From Acuticoccus kalidii (GTDB lineage Bacteria > Pseudomonadota > Alphaproteobacteria > Rhizobiales > Amorphaceae), in NCBI RefSeq assembly GCF_021556395.1, contig NZ_JAKGCS010000015.1, positions 1-64,000 of the forward strand: a stretch of 64,000 nucleotides of DNA. Reading direction: 5' to 3'. Position numbers and translations under genes: made by a program. How positions within the stretch are numbered: position 1 is the stretch's first letter; each line of letters opens with the position of its first letter. The notes under the pieces are model-generated. The model searched no databases. It was not told where the DNA came from and worked only from the letters and a program-made list of their open reading frames with translations. Shown in pieces: positions 20,364-30,004 of the stretch.

Positions 20364-21308
20364 TCAAGAGGCGCGCTTTTTGATTTCGCCCTCGAGCTCC
20401 GGAACCAACGTGAAGAGGTCTCCGACGAGACCATAGTCCGCGACCTGGAAGATCGGCGCCTCTTCGTCCTTGTTGATCGCGACGATCACCTTGGAATCCT
20501 TCATGCCCGCGAGGTGCTGGATCGCCCCGGAAATGCCGCACGCGATGTAAAGCTCGGGCGCGACGACCTTGCCGGTCTGACCGACCTGCCAGTCGTTCGG
20601 CGCATAGCCCGCGTCGACCGCGGCACGCGAGGCGCCGATCGCCGCGCCGAGCGCGTCGGCGAGCGGCTCGATCACCTCGTGGAACTTCTCGGAGGACCCG
20701 AGGGCGCGACCGCCGGACACGATCACGCGGGCCGAGCCGAGTTCCGGCCGGTCGGTCTTCGCCATATCCTCGCCGACGAAGGTCGAAAGGCCCGGATCGG
20801 CCGCCGCGTCGACGGACTTGATCTCGGCCGATCCCCCCTCGCCCGCCGCCTGGAAGGACGCGGTGCGGACGGTGAGGACCTTTTTCTCGTCGGTCGAGCG
20901 GACGGTCTGGATCGCGTTGCCGGCGTAGATCGGACGCTTGAACGTGTCCGCCCCGTCGACGGCCATCACATCGGAGATCTGCATCACGTCGAGGAGCGCG
21001 GCAACGCGCGGCATCACGTTCTTGCCCGTGGTGCTCGAGGGCGCGACGAGCGCGTCATAGGACGGCGCGAGCGACACGATGAGGTCGGCGAGCGGCTCGG
21101 CGAGATTGTGCGCGTACGCGTCGCCCGAGGCGGTCAAAACCGTCTCGACGCCGGCGAGCTTGGCGACGGACGCCGCCACGCCGTCGATATCGGAGCCCGC
21201 AACGAGAACGTGCACGGGTGCGCCGAGCGCGGTCGCTGCCGACAGGGCCTTCGCGGTCGCATCGGCCAAGACACCGGCTGCGTGATCGGCGATCAAAAGG
21301 GTCGTCAT
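20364..21308 (-). CDS. etfA: Electron transfer flavoprotein alpha subunit
   Basis: EtfA (314 residues) carries FAD in the electron-transfer flavoprotein that links acyl-CoA dehydrogenases to ETF-ubiquinone oxidoreductase. The C-terminal FAD-binding block is clear: [39 protein letters not shown] and [15 protein letters not shown]. It lies 16 bases downstream of etfB, so the two form an operon, with the hydroxybutyryl-CoA dehydrogenase gene following. Confidence 0.96.
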   Translation of the reverse strand: MTTLLIADHAAGVLADATAKALSAATALGAPVHVLVAGSDIDGVAASVAKLAGVETVLTASGDAYAHNLAEPLADLIVSLAPSYDALVAPSSTTGKNVMPRVAALLDVMQISDVMAVDGADTFKRPIYAGNAIQTVRSTDEKKVLTVRTASFQAAGEGGSAEIKSVDAAADPGLSTFVGEDMAKTDRPELGSARVIVSGGRALGSSEKFHEVIEPLADALGAAIGASRAAVDAGYAPNDWQVGQTGKVVAPELYIACGISGAIQHLAGMKDSKVIVAINKDEEAPIFQVADYGLVGDLFTLVPELEGEIKKRAS

Positions 21309-21324
21309 CCTAACCTCCGCCGCG

Positions 21325-22074
21325 TCAGATGACGCCGGCCTCGTTCTTCAGCTTATCGACAAGTTCGGCGACCGATCCCACCTTGACGCCGGCCTGGCGC
21401 TGGCCCGGCTCCGCCGTCGACAGGACTTCGAGCCGGCGGCGCGGGGAAACGCCATAGTCACCGGCTTCCTTCTGGTCGAGCGGCTTCTTCTTCGCCTTCA
21501 TGATGTTCGGCAGCGAGGCATAGCGCGGCTCGTTGAGGCGCAGATCCGTCGTCACGATCGCGGGCAGCTTGAGCTTCACCGTCTGCAGACCGCCATCGAC
21601 CTCACGCGTCACGTCGACGGTTTCGCCCTCGACGGACACCTTGAAGGCGAACGTGCCCTGCGCCCAGCCGAGCAAAGCGGCGAGCATCTGGCCGGTCTGA
21701 TTGCAATCGTCGTCGATCGCCTGCTTGCCGAGAATGACGAGGCCGGGGCCCTCCTCCTCGACGACGCCTTTCAGGATCTTCGCGACGTCGAGCGGCTCGG
21801 GCGCGTCCTCGACGAGGACGTGGATCGCACGATCGGCGCCCATGGCGAGCGCGGTGCGCAGCGTCTCCGACGCCTGTTTCGGCCCGATCGAGACGGCGAC
21901 GACCTCGGTCGCGGTGCCGGCTTCGCGCAAACGGAGCGCCTCTTCGACGGCGATTTCGTCGAACGGGTTCATGCTCATCTTGACGTTTGCGAGGTCCACG
22001 CCGGAGCCGTCGGGTTTCACGCGGATCTTGACGTTGTAGTCGACCACCCGCTTGACCGGCACCAAGATCTTCAT
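21325..22074 (-). CDS. etfB: Electron transfer flavoprotein beta subunit
   Basis: EtfB (249 residues) is the AMP-binding beta subunit of ETF. It has the [24 protein letters not shown]-terminus with an in-frame [22 protein letters not shown] and the signature [23 protein letters not shown], followed by the C-terminal [18 protein letters not shown] recognition segment. It is the first gene of the etfB-etfA pair and lies about 85 bases downstream of the adenosyltransferase gene. Confidence 0.96.
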   Translation of the reverse strand: MKILVPVKRVVDYNVKIRVKPDGSGVDLANVKMSMNPFDEIAVEEALRLREAGTATEVVAVSIGPKQASETLRTALAMGADRAIHVLVEDAPEPLDVAKILKGVVEEEGPGLVILGKQAIDDDCNQTGQMLAALLGWAQGTFAFKVSVEGETVDVTREVDGGLQTVKLKLPAIVTTDLRLNEPRYASLPNIMKAKKKPLDQKEAGDYGVSPRRRLEVLSTAEPGQRQAGVKVGSVAELVDKLKNEAGVI

Positions 22075-22158
22075 CGTCGTCTCAACCTCTTGATTTTGCC
22101 GCCCCGAACGCCTCGTTCCGGGACGGCGGAGGGACGCTATCGGCGCCCCGGACCCCTG

Positions 22159-22731
22159 TCAAACGCCGCGGCTCTGCCCCGGCACCCACAACACGTCGTC
22201 GGCGCCGTTGCGATTCGCGATGCGTGCCGCGACGAATAGGAAATCCGACAGCCGATTCATATAGCGCAGCGCCGCCTCTCCGACGCTTTCGTGCGCCGCG
22301 AGCTCGACCATCAGCCGCTCGGCGCGGCGCGAGACCGTGCGCGCGAGATGAAGCTGCGCCGACAACGGCGAGCCGCCCGGCAGCACGAACGACTTCAACG
22401 GCGCGAGTGAGCCGTTGAGATCGTCGATCTCCCGCTCCAGGCGGTCGACCTGCGAGGACACGATGCGCAGCGGCTCATAAGGCAGCTCCGCGCCGTGCGG
22501 CGTCGCGAGATCGGCGCCGAGATCGAAGAGGTCGTTCTGGATGCGGGCGAGCATCTTGTCGAGCCGCTCCTCGGGCCCGAGTACGCGGGCGCAGCCGAGC
22601 ACGGCATTCGTCTCGTCGACCGTGCCATAGGCCGCGACACGGGTGTCGTATTTCTTGCGGCGCTGACCATTGCCGAGCGCGGTCGAACCGTCGTCACCCG
22701 TGCGGGTGTAGATCTTGTTGAGTGTGACCAT
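22159..22731 (-). CDS. PduO-type cob(I)alamin adenosyltransferase
   Basis: This 190-residue enzyme transfers the adenosyl group of ATP to cob(I)alamin (or cob(I)yrinic acid a,c-diamide) to make adenosylcobalamin. The N-terminal KIYTRTGDDGSTALGNGQRR binds ATP, YGTVDETNAVLG follows, and the helical-bundle motifs VDRLEREIDDLNGSLAPLKSFVLPGGS and ARTVSRRAERLMV are typical. Together with cobS-cobT elsewhere in the window it shows that the organism makes or completes B12. The downstream ETF genes are on the same strand. Confidence 0.93.
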   Translation of the reverse strand: MVTLNKIYTRTGDDGSTALGNGQRRKKYDTRVAAYGTVDETNAVLGCARVLGPEERLDKMLARIQNDLFDLGADLATPHGAELPYEPLRIVSSQVDRLEREIDDLNGSLAPLKSFVLPGGSPLSAQLHLARTVSRRAERLMVELAAHESVGEAALRYMNRLSDFLFVAARIANRNGADDVLWVPGQSRGV

Positions 22732-22743
22732 CGTCGCCGTCGT

Positions 22744-22935
22744 CTAACCGGAGGTGAAGTAAAGAGCCGTCATCGCAACGACGATGACGATGAATTGCAG
22801 CAAGACCCGCATCCGCATGAGCGCTTGGGACCGGTTCGGCGATCCGCCCCGCATCAGGTTCCACAACCCTGCGAGCAGCACCACAGTCACGGCACCTAGC
22901 CCGACCACGGTGACGAACAACACGATCGGAGACAT
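22744..22935 (-). CDS. Twin transmembrane protein
   Basis: This 63-residue protein has two transmembrane helices (about residues 3-23 and 42-61) joined by a basic loop ending RSQALMRMRVLLQF. The sequence matches the short 'twin transmembrane' (HIG1-like) family that sits in front of the PduO-type adenosyltransferase gene in Hyphomicrobiales. The start is the ATG at 22933-22935, although the frame is open to 22995. Only 12 bases separate it from the adenosyltransferase, so they should be co-transcribed. Function is unknown. Confidence 0.8.
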   Translation of the reverse strand: MSPIVLFVTVVGLGAVTVVLLAGLWNLMRGGSPNRSQALMRMRVLLQFIVIVVAMTALYFTSG

Positions 22936-23179
22936 TTCAGCTTTTCCTCTCCACCCGTCCGTCTGCCGCTCGCCCGGAGGCGACACCGTCATCACACCGC
23001 GTGTGACGGGCGTCTCCGGAAAGCGATCGACGATCCGGTGTGCGGGGCCTGCCCAAGATCAACGTGGGCAAGCTCCAATTATTCCTTCCGCCGATCCGGC
23101 TTCGCGATCTTTTTTCAGCGAAGCCGTCCGGCCTTCGATTGTCGTGACCCGCGTACGCCGCTCGGGGCGGGCGGATCCC

Positions 23180-24370
23180 TCAGATGGCCTCTCCCCGCAA
23201 CAGACGGGGGATGTCGCCCTCCACTCCAGCCGCTTCGCGGATGAACAGACCCTTAAGCCGGGTCCGCTTGTCGACGAGGCCGAGGCCTACGGAGCGGACC
23301 GCGCGGGCAAGGCTCGAGCGCGTGGAAAATATGGTGTTGAGCCCGTCCATGACGAGGGCCATCTGCGTCGTGTCGCCCCGACGCTGGCTTTCATATCGCG
23401 GAAGAGCGAGCGCGAGATCCTCGCCGTTGCGGGCGCTCTCGACGAGCCCTTCGGCGAGCGCTGCGACATCCCGCAGGCCGAGATTGAGGCCCTGACCCGC
23501 GAGCGGATGGATGACGTGCGCAGCGTCCCCCGCGAGCGCGACGCGCCCGGCGAACCAGCCGCGGGCGAGCATCGCCGTCAGCGGGTAGCACTGGAGTTCG
23601 CCCTCCACCATCAACCGGCCGAGGGAAAGGCCGAATGCCCGCTCAATCTCGAGCCCGGCGAGGAGCGGGTCCATGTCCACCAGCTCGCGGGCGAAGGCCG
23701 GCCGCTCGGTCCACACGATCGAGGAGCGGTTGCCGGTGAGGGGCAGCATGGCGAACGGGCCGTTGGGCAGGAAATGCTGCGTCGCGACCCCGTGATGCGG
23801 CTCCTCGTGCACCACGGTGCCGACGATGCCGGATTGCTCATAGGTCCGCTCCACGACGCCGATGCCGGAGATCTGGCGGATCTTCGAGCGCCGCCCATCT
23901 GCCGCGACCAGGATCTCGGCCCCATAGCTGCCGCCGTCGGACGCCTCGATCGAAACGCCCCGCTCGTCCTCCGTGTAGAAGGTGACGCTCGCGGGGATCG
24001 TCTCGATGTCGAGCGCCTCGCAGCGCGCCACCAGCGCCTCGTAGAGCGCCTCGTTCGGCACCATGTGGGCGAAGGGGTTGCCCTCGACGTCTCCGGCGAA
24101 ATGCAGGAGGTCGGGGCGGATCACGTCGTCGGCCGCGCTGTCGGTAATCCGCATTTCGCGGATCGGCTCGGCAAGGTTCGCCACCATCGGCCACACGCCG
24201 AGCCGGCCATAGAGCCGCCGTCCCGCCGCGGCGAGCGCGCTCGCGCGCGAATCGGCGCCCGGCTGAGGCCCCGTAAAGAGACGCACCTTGAGATGGGATT
24301 GCGAAGCGAGCGCCACGGCGAGGGTGCGCCCGACCACCGCGCCGCCCGCGATGGCGATCGTCCGTTTCAT
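23180..24370 (-). CDS. UbiH/UbiF-type FAD-dependent ubiquinone hydroxylase
   Basis: This 396-residue flavoprotein monooxygenase belongs to the UbiH/VisC/COQ6 family that hydroxylates the ubiquinone ring. An N-terminal FAD-binding motif (IAGGAVVGRTLAVALA) is a slightly altered form of the usual GGGxxG. The middle DG motif (LVAADGRRSKIR) and the late GDAAHVIHPLAGQGLNLGLRDVAAL block are diagnostic. A more exact position of hydroxylation cannot be inferred. It is divergent from tesB, with 94 bases between. The 244 bases downstream to the twin-TM gene hold no recognisable gene. Confidence 0.9.
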   Translation of the reverse strand: MKRTIAIAGGAVVGRTLAVALASQSHLKVRLFTGPQPGADSRASALAAAGRRLYGRLGVWPMVANLAEPIREMRITDSAADDVIRPDLLHFAGDVEGNPFAHMVPNEALYEALVARCEALDIETIPASVTFYTEDERGVSIEASDGGSYGAEILVAADGRRSKIRQISGIGVVERTYEQSGIVGTVVHEEPHHGVATQHFLPNGPFAMLPLTGNRSSIVWTERPAFARELVDMDPLLAGLEIERAFGLSLGRLMVEGELQCYPLTAMLARGWFAGRVALAGDAAHVIHPLAGQGLNLGLRDVAALAEGLVESARNGEDLALALPRYESQRRGDTTQMALVMDGLNTIFSTRSSLARAVRSVGLGLVDKRTRLKGLFIREAAGVEGDIPRLLRGEAI

Positions 24371-24464
24371 CGAAGCTCCTTTCGGCGAGAGCCGAAGGGA
24401 TGCGTTGCACCCGTGTGCGGTTTCATGACAAGTCCTCGCGATCCGTCACAACATTGCCGAAGCC

Positions 24465-25331
24465 ATGCGCCCCGCTGTTGCCGAACTCCTCGCTACACTC
24501 GACCTCGAACCCCTCGAACGCAACCTCTTCCGAGGCCGCAGCCCCCAGGTCGGATGGCAGCGCGTGTTCGGCGGCCAGGTGATCGGCCAGGCTCTCGTCG
24601 CGGCGAACCGCACCGTGGACGACCGGCCGGCCCATTCGCTGCACGGCTATTTCGTGCGGCCGGGCGATCCGGCCGTGCCGATCATCTATCTCGTGGAGCG
24701 CGTCCGCGACGGGCGCTCCTTCTCCACCCGGAGCGTGAAGGCCGTTCAGCACGGCGAGGCGATCTTCACGATGATGGTCTCTTATCATCGGTCCGAGGCC
24801 GAGGGTCTGTCCCACATCCACGCCCCGTTCCCGGACGTTCCGAAGCCCGACGACCTGCCCGACGAGGATACCCTCAAGGCGATCATGATCGAGAAGGCGC
24901 CGGAGGCGGTGCGACGTTATTTCGAGCGCGACCGGCCGATCGAGCTGCGCCCGGTGGAGCTCGACCACTATCTCTCCACGGACGCGCTGGCGCCCCTTCA
25001 ATATGTCTGGGTCCGCGCGACCGACATTTTGCCCGACGACCCGTCGGTCCATCAGGCCGTGCTCGGCTATCTGTCCGACATGACGCTCCTCGACACTGCG
25101 CTCTTCCCGCACGGAAAGTCGGTCTTCGACCGTCAGATGCAGATGGCGAGCCTCGACCATGCGATGTGGTTCCATCGCCCGTTCCGCGCCGACGAATGGC
25201 TCCTTTACGCGACCGACAGTCCGACGAGCGAGGGCGCCCGCGGGTTCACGCGCGGGCAGATCTTCGCTCTCGACGGGACGATCGTCGCGTCGACGGCGCA
25301 GGAAGGGCTGATGCGGGTCCGGCGGGGGTGA
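24465..25331 (+). CDS. tesB: Acyl-CoA thioesterase II (TesB)
   Basis: TesB (288 residues) hydrolyses medium- and long-chain acyl-CoAs. Two hot-dog folds are visible. The first has RSPQVGWQRVFGGQVIGQALVAA and HSLHGYFVRPGDP..PIIYLVERVRDGRSF. The second has LGYLSDMTLLDTALFPHG and SLDHAMWFHRPFRADEWLLY, which carries the catalytic Asp/Thr/Gln region of the family. Length is normal. The gene is divergent from the UbiH-type gene. The 250 bases following it show no recognisable gene. Confidence 0.95.
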   Translation: MRPAVAELLATLDLEPLERNLFRGRSPQVGWQRVFGGQVIGQALVAANRTVDDRPAHSLHGYFVRPGDPAVPIIYLVERVRDGRSFSTRSVKAVQHGEAIFTMMVSYHRSEAEGLSHIHAPFPDVPKPDDLPDEDTLKAIMIEKAPEAVRRYFERDRPIELRPVELDHYLSTDALAPLQYVWVRATDILPDDPSVHQAVLGYLSDMTLLDTALFPHGKSVFDRQMQMASLDHAMWFHRPFRADEWLLYATDSPTSEGARGFTRGQIFALDGTIVASTAQEGLMRVRRG

Positions 25332-25583
25332 CCTTTGCCGCGAAACGTGACGTCCGCTGTTCCTACGCCGCCCGCCACCGGCGTGCAGTTCTCGTCGAGG
25401 AATCCATTCGCACCGGCCAGCGTTATGGCTGCGAAAATCCTCGTCACCGCTGAAGGAGACCGTGCCGATCGCGGTCGGGCACGTGCCGAAGGGCAACACG
25501 ACCCCGTCCCCCGACGGCATTCCGAGTTCTGCACGACCGAAAAGCGCGGCAATGTCTGCCAATGATGACGGAGACGACCGCTC

Positions 25584-26000
25584 ATGCAAGATTCACATCG
25601 GGTCTGGCTCACCATCGGCTCCACCGAGCTAAGTTCAGGTGCAGCGATCGGCCAGCTCATTGGCCTTGAGCCCAATAACCAACCGAGGCGGCCCAATGCC
25701 CCCCCTCGGAAGGTGTTCAACCTTGAAAGTGACCTTGAGATTTCGGAGCACGCTCCGATGGAGGATCATCTCAGATGGCTGGTTGACCGAACTCGCGAAC
25801 GATCAGAAGTGATTCGCCGAACCTGTTCGCGACCAGAGTTTTGGGCAAATATTTTAATACAAATTGTTACTGATCAATTCCGTGGAGACTTCAATGTTCC
25901 CCACTCTCTTCTGTTAAAAATCGCCGAATTGGGTGTTGATATTCATTTCAGCGTTATCAGCGAAGCTGGCGATGTCGACGACGAGGAAATTATTCTATAA
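25584..26000 (+). CDS. DUF4279-like orphan protein
   Basis: This 138-residue ORF has the layout of DUF4279 proteins: an N-terminal strand VWLTIGSTELSSGAAIGQLIGLEPN, a basic turn RRPNAPP, then DHLRWLVDRTRERSEVIRRTC, and a final LLLKIAELGVDIHFSVISE. The family has been found near polymorphic toxin and immunity loci, but here no toxin partner is adjacent. The second half is clearly richer in A and T than the neighbours, which suggests acquisition by transfer. The family call is by pattern only. Confidence 0.55.
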   Translation: MQDSHRVWLTIGSTELSSGAAIGQLIGLEPNNQPRRPNAPPRKVFNLESDLEISEHAPMEDHLRWLVDRTRERSEVIRRTCSRPEFWANILIQIVTDQFRGDFNVPHSLLLKIAELGVDIHFSVISEAGDVDDEEIIL

Positions 26001-26645
26001 CTTGACCGACAGTCGGACAAAAACGCCATTTGCCCGGTCGGGTTCTCCGGTGAAACGCCTTCCGCGGGTATCCAGTATTCTCTCAGCGCGCGACCACCCG
26101 CCCCGCACAACGTAGCGTTCCAAAAAAATCATACCGCACATCGAAACGTGTGACGAAAATTCTCTCGGGTGTCGGGCGCTCATCGCTAGGTGACGGCCCC
26201 GCGTTCGCGATCGCTTCCGCCCGACCCGAAAAAGTCGGCGCTCGGGTCGAAGACGCGATCATGAAAACGCAGCGCCGCAGCAACATCCTCGACATAAAGC
26301 GTCGCATAACGGAATTTTATCATAAAGCCGGCGATGCATACTGGCCATCGCGCCAAAATCAAGCCACGATAGGGGCGCATATGGGGCATCCCCTTCAAAC
26401 CGCGCACATGGCTCATTTTTTCACGAATCTGTACAATTCCGAGCTAGAAAAACTGAGTCAAATCGGCTTTCACATGCCGCATTCGCGCGTGCCAAATCCA
26501 ATTGGTATTCGTCACAATTCGCCCGTCTTTGAGCGACGGCGATGGACAAGCCGTTTCGGGACGGGCGCCGCGCCGTCCGCTCACGCGACCGGCTTCGAGG
26601 GGAGGTAAGCATAGGCACCGTTTCGGCCCGAGGCGCGGCACGATA
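26001..26645. other. Lower-GC intergenic strip with only remnants
   Basis: These 645 bases have no intact gene. Part is lower in GC than the surrounding genome. The only recognisable piece is the VOC-protein remnant at 26186-26323. A minus-strand ORF ending at 25995 has a tail (RRFTGEPDRANGVFVRLSVKL-like, ending in alternating hydrophobic residues) reminiscent of the C-terminal strand of outer-membrane receptors, but this is too short to call. Confidence 0.5.
26186..26323 (-). pseudogene. Remnant of a VOC (glyoxalase-fold) family protein
   Basis: From an ATG at 26321-26323 the frame reads MIKFRYATLYVEDVAAALRF, the first beta-alpha unit of VOC/glyoxalase-fold proteins, then DRVFDPSADFFGSGGSD and stops after 45 codons. 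Intact VOC proteins are about 120-140 residues, so only the N-terminal third remains and no continuation was found in the other frames. It lies in the lower-GC strip. Confidence 0.55.
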
Positions 26646-27884
26646 ATGCTGAATGTCATCGTGCTTGCTCTTGTCCAAATCGCGATTTACTTCGGGGTGA
26701 TGCTCGCGCTCTTCCGATATCGGAGGATGCTGGGCATCGGGATGTTCTTCTCGGCGCTCTGCGGCGTGACGTTCGCGGAGACTTATCTCGCAACGTCTGT
26801 CTTTCTCGACGTCGGCCCCGTCTCGCTCAGCCCGGGGTCCGTCCTTCTCTTTCCGGGGAAGCTGTTCCTCCTGGTGCTCGTCTATATTCGCGAGGACGCG
26901 GAAACCGTCCGGCAGCCGATTTATGGGCTCCTACTCGGCAACCTGATCATCACGGCGCTCATCGTGCTCGTGGGCTTGCAGGCGCCCGACACGAACGCCG
27001 TCGCGGTCACAATCATCTCCGAATCCGCCTGGCTGTCGGTCTGGGGCACGTTTCTGTTGTTCGTCGACTGTATCGCGATGATCATCCTCTATGAGAAGCT
27101 GTCCCAATTGCGGCTGCCGCTCTGGGTCGCATTGTGGCTGACGGGCGCGATCATCCTCACCGCAGATCATCTCGCATTCTTCTCGGCGCTTCATCTCTTC
27201 TTCGACGTGCCGCTCAGCGCCTTCCGCGACGGGTTCGTCGGCAAGATGGCGGTCTGCCTGATCTACACCACGATCCTGTGGGCCTATCTGCGGTTCATGG
27301 AGCACCACGAGATGGGGCTGGGGCCCGATCTTCGGGATGTGTTCGTGGCTCTCACCTACCGCCAGCGCTTCGAGGCGCTCGACGTCGTCGCGAAGATCGA
27401 CATCCTCACCGGCGCGCGCAACCGCCGGGCGCTCGCCGAGGAGGGCCCGCGCCTCGTGCGGGAGGCGACCGCGACGGGCCGGCCGCTCAGCGTCCTCCTC
27501 GTCGATATCGATGCCTTCAAGCAGGTGAACGACGAATATGGCCATGCCGCGGGCGACCGCGCGCTCAAATTCCTCGTGGAACTCATCAAGTCGACCTTGC
27601 GGGACACGGACCCGGTCTACCGGCTCGGCGGGGATGAATTCCTGATCGTCCTCCCGAACGCGACGGCGAACGACGCCAACAGCATCGTGGAGGATCTGCG
27701 TGAGGCCGCACGGGACACGGCGATGCCGGAGAGCCCCTGGTCGCTGCATATCAGCATCGGCAAAGCGAGCACGATCGAGGACGGCCGCTCTCTCGACGAG
27801 CTCTTGGAGGCGGCCGACAAGAGGCTGTATCGCAGCAAGGCGCACCGGCCGGGCCGCTTCGCCGAATCCCCCGCCCCGGCTTAG
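26646..27884 (+). CDS. Membrane-bound diguanylate cyclase (GGDEF)
   Basis: This 412-residue protein has an N-terminal region of about seven hydrophobic helices (residues 1-205, resembling 7TMR-type sensor modules) and a C-terminal GGDEF domain (about 245-400). The active-site motif is GGDEF at about 327-331, preceded by an intact inhibitory RxxD site (RDTD) at about 318-321. Substrate-binding features VDIDAFKQVNDEYGHAAGD are complete. It should make cyclic di-GMP and be product-inhibited. The start at 26646 follows MLNVIVLALVQIAIY; the frame is open upstream, but that extension is basic and unlike a protein. No adjacent effector gene is visible. Confidence 0.92.
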   Translation: MLNVIVLALVQIAIYFGVMLALFRYRRMLGIGMFFSALCGVTFAETYLATSVFLDVGPVSLSPGSVLLFPGKLFLLVLVYIREDAETVRQPIYGLLLGNLIITALIVLVGLQAPDTNAVAVTIISESAWLSVWGTFLLFVDCIAMIILYEKLSQLRLPLWVALWLTGAIILTADHLAFFSALHLFFDVPLSAFRDGFVGKMAVCLIYTTILWAYLRFMEHHEMGLGPDLRDVFVALTYRQRFEALDVVAKIDILTGARNRRALAEEGPRLVREATATGRPLSVLLVDIDAFKQVNDEYGHAAGDRALKFLVELIKSTLRDTDPVYRLGGDEFLIVLPNATANDANSIVEDLREAARDTAMPESPWSLHISIGKASTIEDGRSLDELLEAADKRLYRSKAHRPGRFAESPAPA

Positions 27885-27948
27885 GGCCGAAGGGCTCGGG
27901 CGCCGATCATCCGAGCCCACCCGTCGCCGGCACGGTGCGGGCCGGGCC

Positions 27949-29052
27949 TCAGCCCTTCGCTCCCCGCTTGCCGGCCCCCAGCAGCGGCGCCGCCGACGCG
28001 TCGAGCGGCCAGCGTGAACGGACGCGTCCGTCCCCCTCGATCGATTGCGCGCTGACACGCTCGAGCGCGGCATAGGCGATCATCGCGCCATTGTCCGTAC
28101 ACAAAGCGAGCGGGGGCGCGACGAACGCCACACCCCGCGCCTCGGCCGCGCGCGTCAACGCGCCGCGCAGCACGAGATTGGCCGCGACGCCGCCGACGGC
28201 GACCAAGGTCGGCGCCGCCTCCCCCTCGCTGTCGCGAAAGGCGTCGAGCGCCGCGCCGGCCTTCCGCTCCAACAGCCGCGCCACCGCGTCCTGAAACGAG
28301 GCGCAGATGTCGGCGACGTCCTGGTCGGTGAGCGGCGCGGTCTTTTGTGCGGCGAGGCGGACGGCGGTCTTGAGGCCGGCGAAGGACAGGTCGCACCCGG
28401 CGCGCTTGGCGAGCGGGGCCGGAAAGTCGAACCGTTTCGGGTCGCCCTCGCGCGCCGCGCGTTCGACCGAAGGGCCGCCCGGATAGGCGAGCCCCAGGAG
28501 CTTCGCCGTCTTGTCAAACGCCTCGCCGGCCGCATCGTCGATCGTGCCGCCGAGGCGGCGATAATCCCCGACATCGCGCACGGCGATGAACTGCGCGTGC
28601 CCGCCCGACAGGAGCGCGACACAATAGGGAAAGCCGATCCCGTCGGTGAGGCGCGGCGTCAGAACGTGCGCCTCGAGATGGTTGACCGGTACGAACGGCA
28701 CCCCGGCCGAGGCGGCCAACGCCTTCGCGAAGGTCGCGCCGACGAGGAGGCCGCCGAGAAGGCCGGGGCCCGTCGTGGCCGCGACATGGCCGATCCGGTC
28801 GAGCCCGACGCCGGCCTCGGCGAGCGCCTCGCCGACGACGCGGTTGATCGTCTCGAGATGCGCGCGGGCCGCGATCTCGGGCACGACGCCGCCGAATTCT
28901 TCATGAAGGTCGATCTGGCTCCAGACCACATTCGACACGATACGCGCCCGCCCCGGCCCGCCTTCGACCACCGAGGCGGCGCACTCGTCGCAGCTCGTCT
29001 CGATCCCGAGGACGAAGGGTTCCTCCGATGCGGTCGCTCCCCTATGCTCCAC
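27949..29052 (-). CDS. tsaD: tRNA N6-adenosine threonylcarbamoyltransferase TsaD
   Basis: TsaD (367 residues) completes the t6A37 modification of ANN-decoding tRNAs with TsaB and TsaE. The N-terminal LGIETSCDECAASVVE, the GPGLLGGLLVGATFAKALA block, the metal-binding HLEAH in VNHLEAHVLTPRL, and the ATP-binding LSGGHAQ and VAVGGVAANLVLRG motifs are all present. The end is slightly extended and basic. It is divergent from hemC with only 31 bases between start codons, a common alphaproteobacterial arrangement. Confidence 0.96.
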   Translation of the reverse strand: MEHRGATASEEPFVLGIETSCDECAASVVEGGPGRARIVSNVVWSQIDLHEEFGGVVPEIAARAHLETINRVVGEALAEAGVGLDRIGHVAATTGPGLLGGLLVGATFAKALAASAGVPFVPVNHLEAHVLTPRLTDGIGFPYCVALLSGGHAQFIAVRDVGDYRRLGGTIDDAAGEAFDKTAKLLGLAYPGGPSVERAAREGDPKRFDFPAPLAKRAGCDLSFAGLKTAVRLAAQKTAPLTDQDVADICASFQDAVARLLERKAGAALDAFRDSEGEAAPTLVAVGGVAANLVLRGALTRAAEARGVAFVAPPLALCTDNGAMIAYAALERVSAQSIEGDGRVRSRWPLDASAAPLLGAGKRGAKG

Positions 29053-29083
29053 CTGACTGATTACCCTTTGCCCTGGTCTTCAA

Positions 29084-30001
29084 TTGAACACGATACGCAT
29101 CGGAACTCGCGGCAGCCGGCTCGCCCTCGCCCAAGCGCAGATGGTGGCGGACGCGATCGTCGCCAACGCTGGCATCCCGAAGGACATGGTCGAGATCGTC
29201 CCGATCCAGACGACGGGCGACAAGGTGCTCGACCGTCCGCTCGCCGAACTTGGCGGCAAAGGTCTCTTCACCAAGGAGATCGAGACCGGCCTCCTCGACG
29301 AGACGCTCGATTGCGCCGTCCATTCGGCCAAAGACCTCGAAACCATCCTGCCGTCTCCTCTGACGCTCGGCGCCTTCATGAAGCGCGCCGACGTGCGGGA
29401 CGTGTTCATCGGCCGCGGCGGCCTCACCCTCTCCGAACTGCCGGAGGGGGCGACCGTCGGCACCGCGTCGCTGCGCCGCCAGGCGCTTGTGCGCCGAGAG
29501 CGCCCCGATCTCAAGGTCGAGGTGTTGCGCGGCAACGTGCAGACCCGCCTGTCCAAGCTGGACGCGGGGGTCTGCGACGGAACGCTTCTCGCCCTCGCCG
29601 GCCTCATCCGGCTCGACATGGTGGACGTCGCGAGTGAGATTCTCTCCCTCGATCGCTTCCCGCCGGCCTGTGCGCAAGGGGCGATCGTCGTCGAGATCCG
29701 CCGGGACGACGACCGGATGATCGACATCCTCGCCAAGATCAACGACCCGGAGACCGAGCACGCGGTCGGCGCCGAGCGAGGCTTCCTCGCCGCGCTCGAC
29801 GGATCGTGTCGCACGCCGATCGCCGGCCACGCGACGATCACGGGCGATCGGCTCGATTTCGCCGGCCTCGTCGCGACGCCGGACGGGCTGCGCATCGAGG
29901 AGATCGAGGGCAATGGCGCCGTCGCGGACGCGGCCGAGATCGGCTATGATCTCGGCCATCGCCTTCGCGCACGTATCGGACCCTATTTCTTCGAAGGTTA
30001 G
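29084..30001 (+). CDS. hemC: Hydroxymethylbilane synthase (porphobilinogen deaminase)
   Basis: HemC (305 residues) polymerises four porphobilinogens into hydroxymethylbilane. The N-terminal IRIGTRGSRLALAQ, the DRPLAELGGKGLFTKEIE and the HSAKDLE blocks are complete, and LDGSCRTPIAGHA carries the dipyrromethane-binding Cys. The start is a TTG at 29084; no ATG is available at the expected position. hemD starts four bases after its stop, so the genes are co-transcribed. Confidence 0.97.
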   Translation: MNTIRIGTRGSRLALAQAQMVADAIVANAGIPKDMVEIVPIQTTGDKVLDRPLAELGGKGLFTKEIETGLLDETLDCAVHSAKDLETILPSPLTLGAFMKRADVRDVFIGRGGLTLSELPEGATVGTASLRRQALVRRERPDLKVEVLRGNVQTRLSKLDAGVCDGTLLALAGLIRLDMVDVASEILSLDRFPPACAQGAIVVEIRRDDDRMIDILAKINDPETEHAVGAERGFLAALDGSCRTPIAGHATITGDRLDFAGLVATPDGLRIEEIEGNGAVADAAEIGYDLGHRLRARIGPYFFEG

Positions 30002-30004
30002 GCC

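Noticed and set aside
25332-25583. Minus-strand ORF (24423-25589) crossing the gap after tesB
   Set aside because: Most of it is antisense to tesB and the remainder has no recognisable motif.
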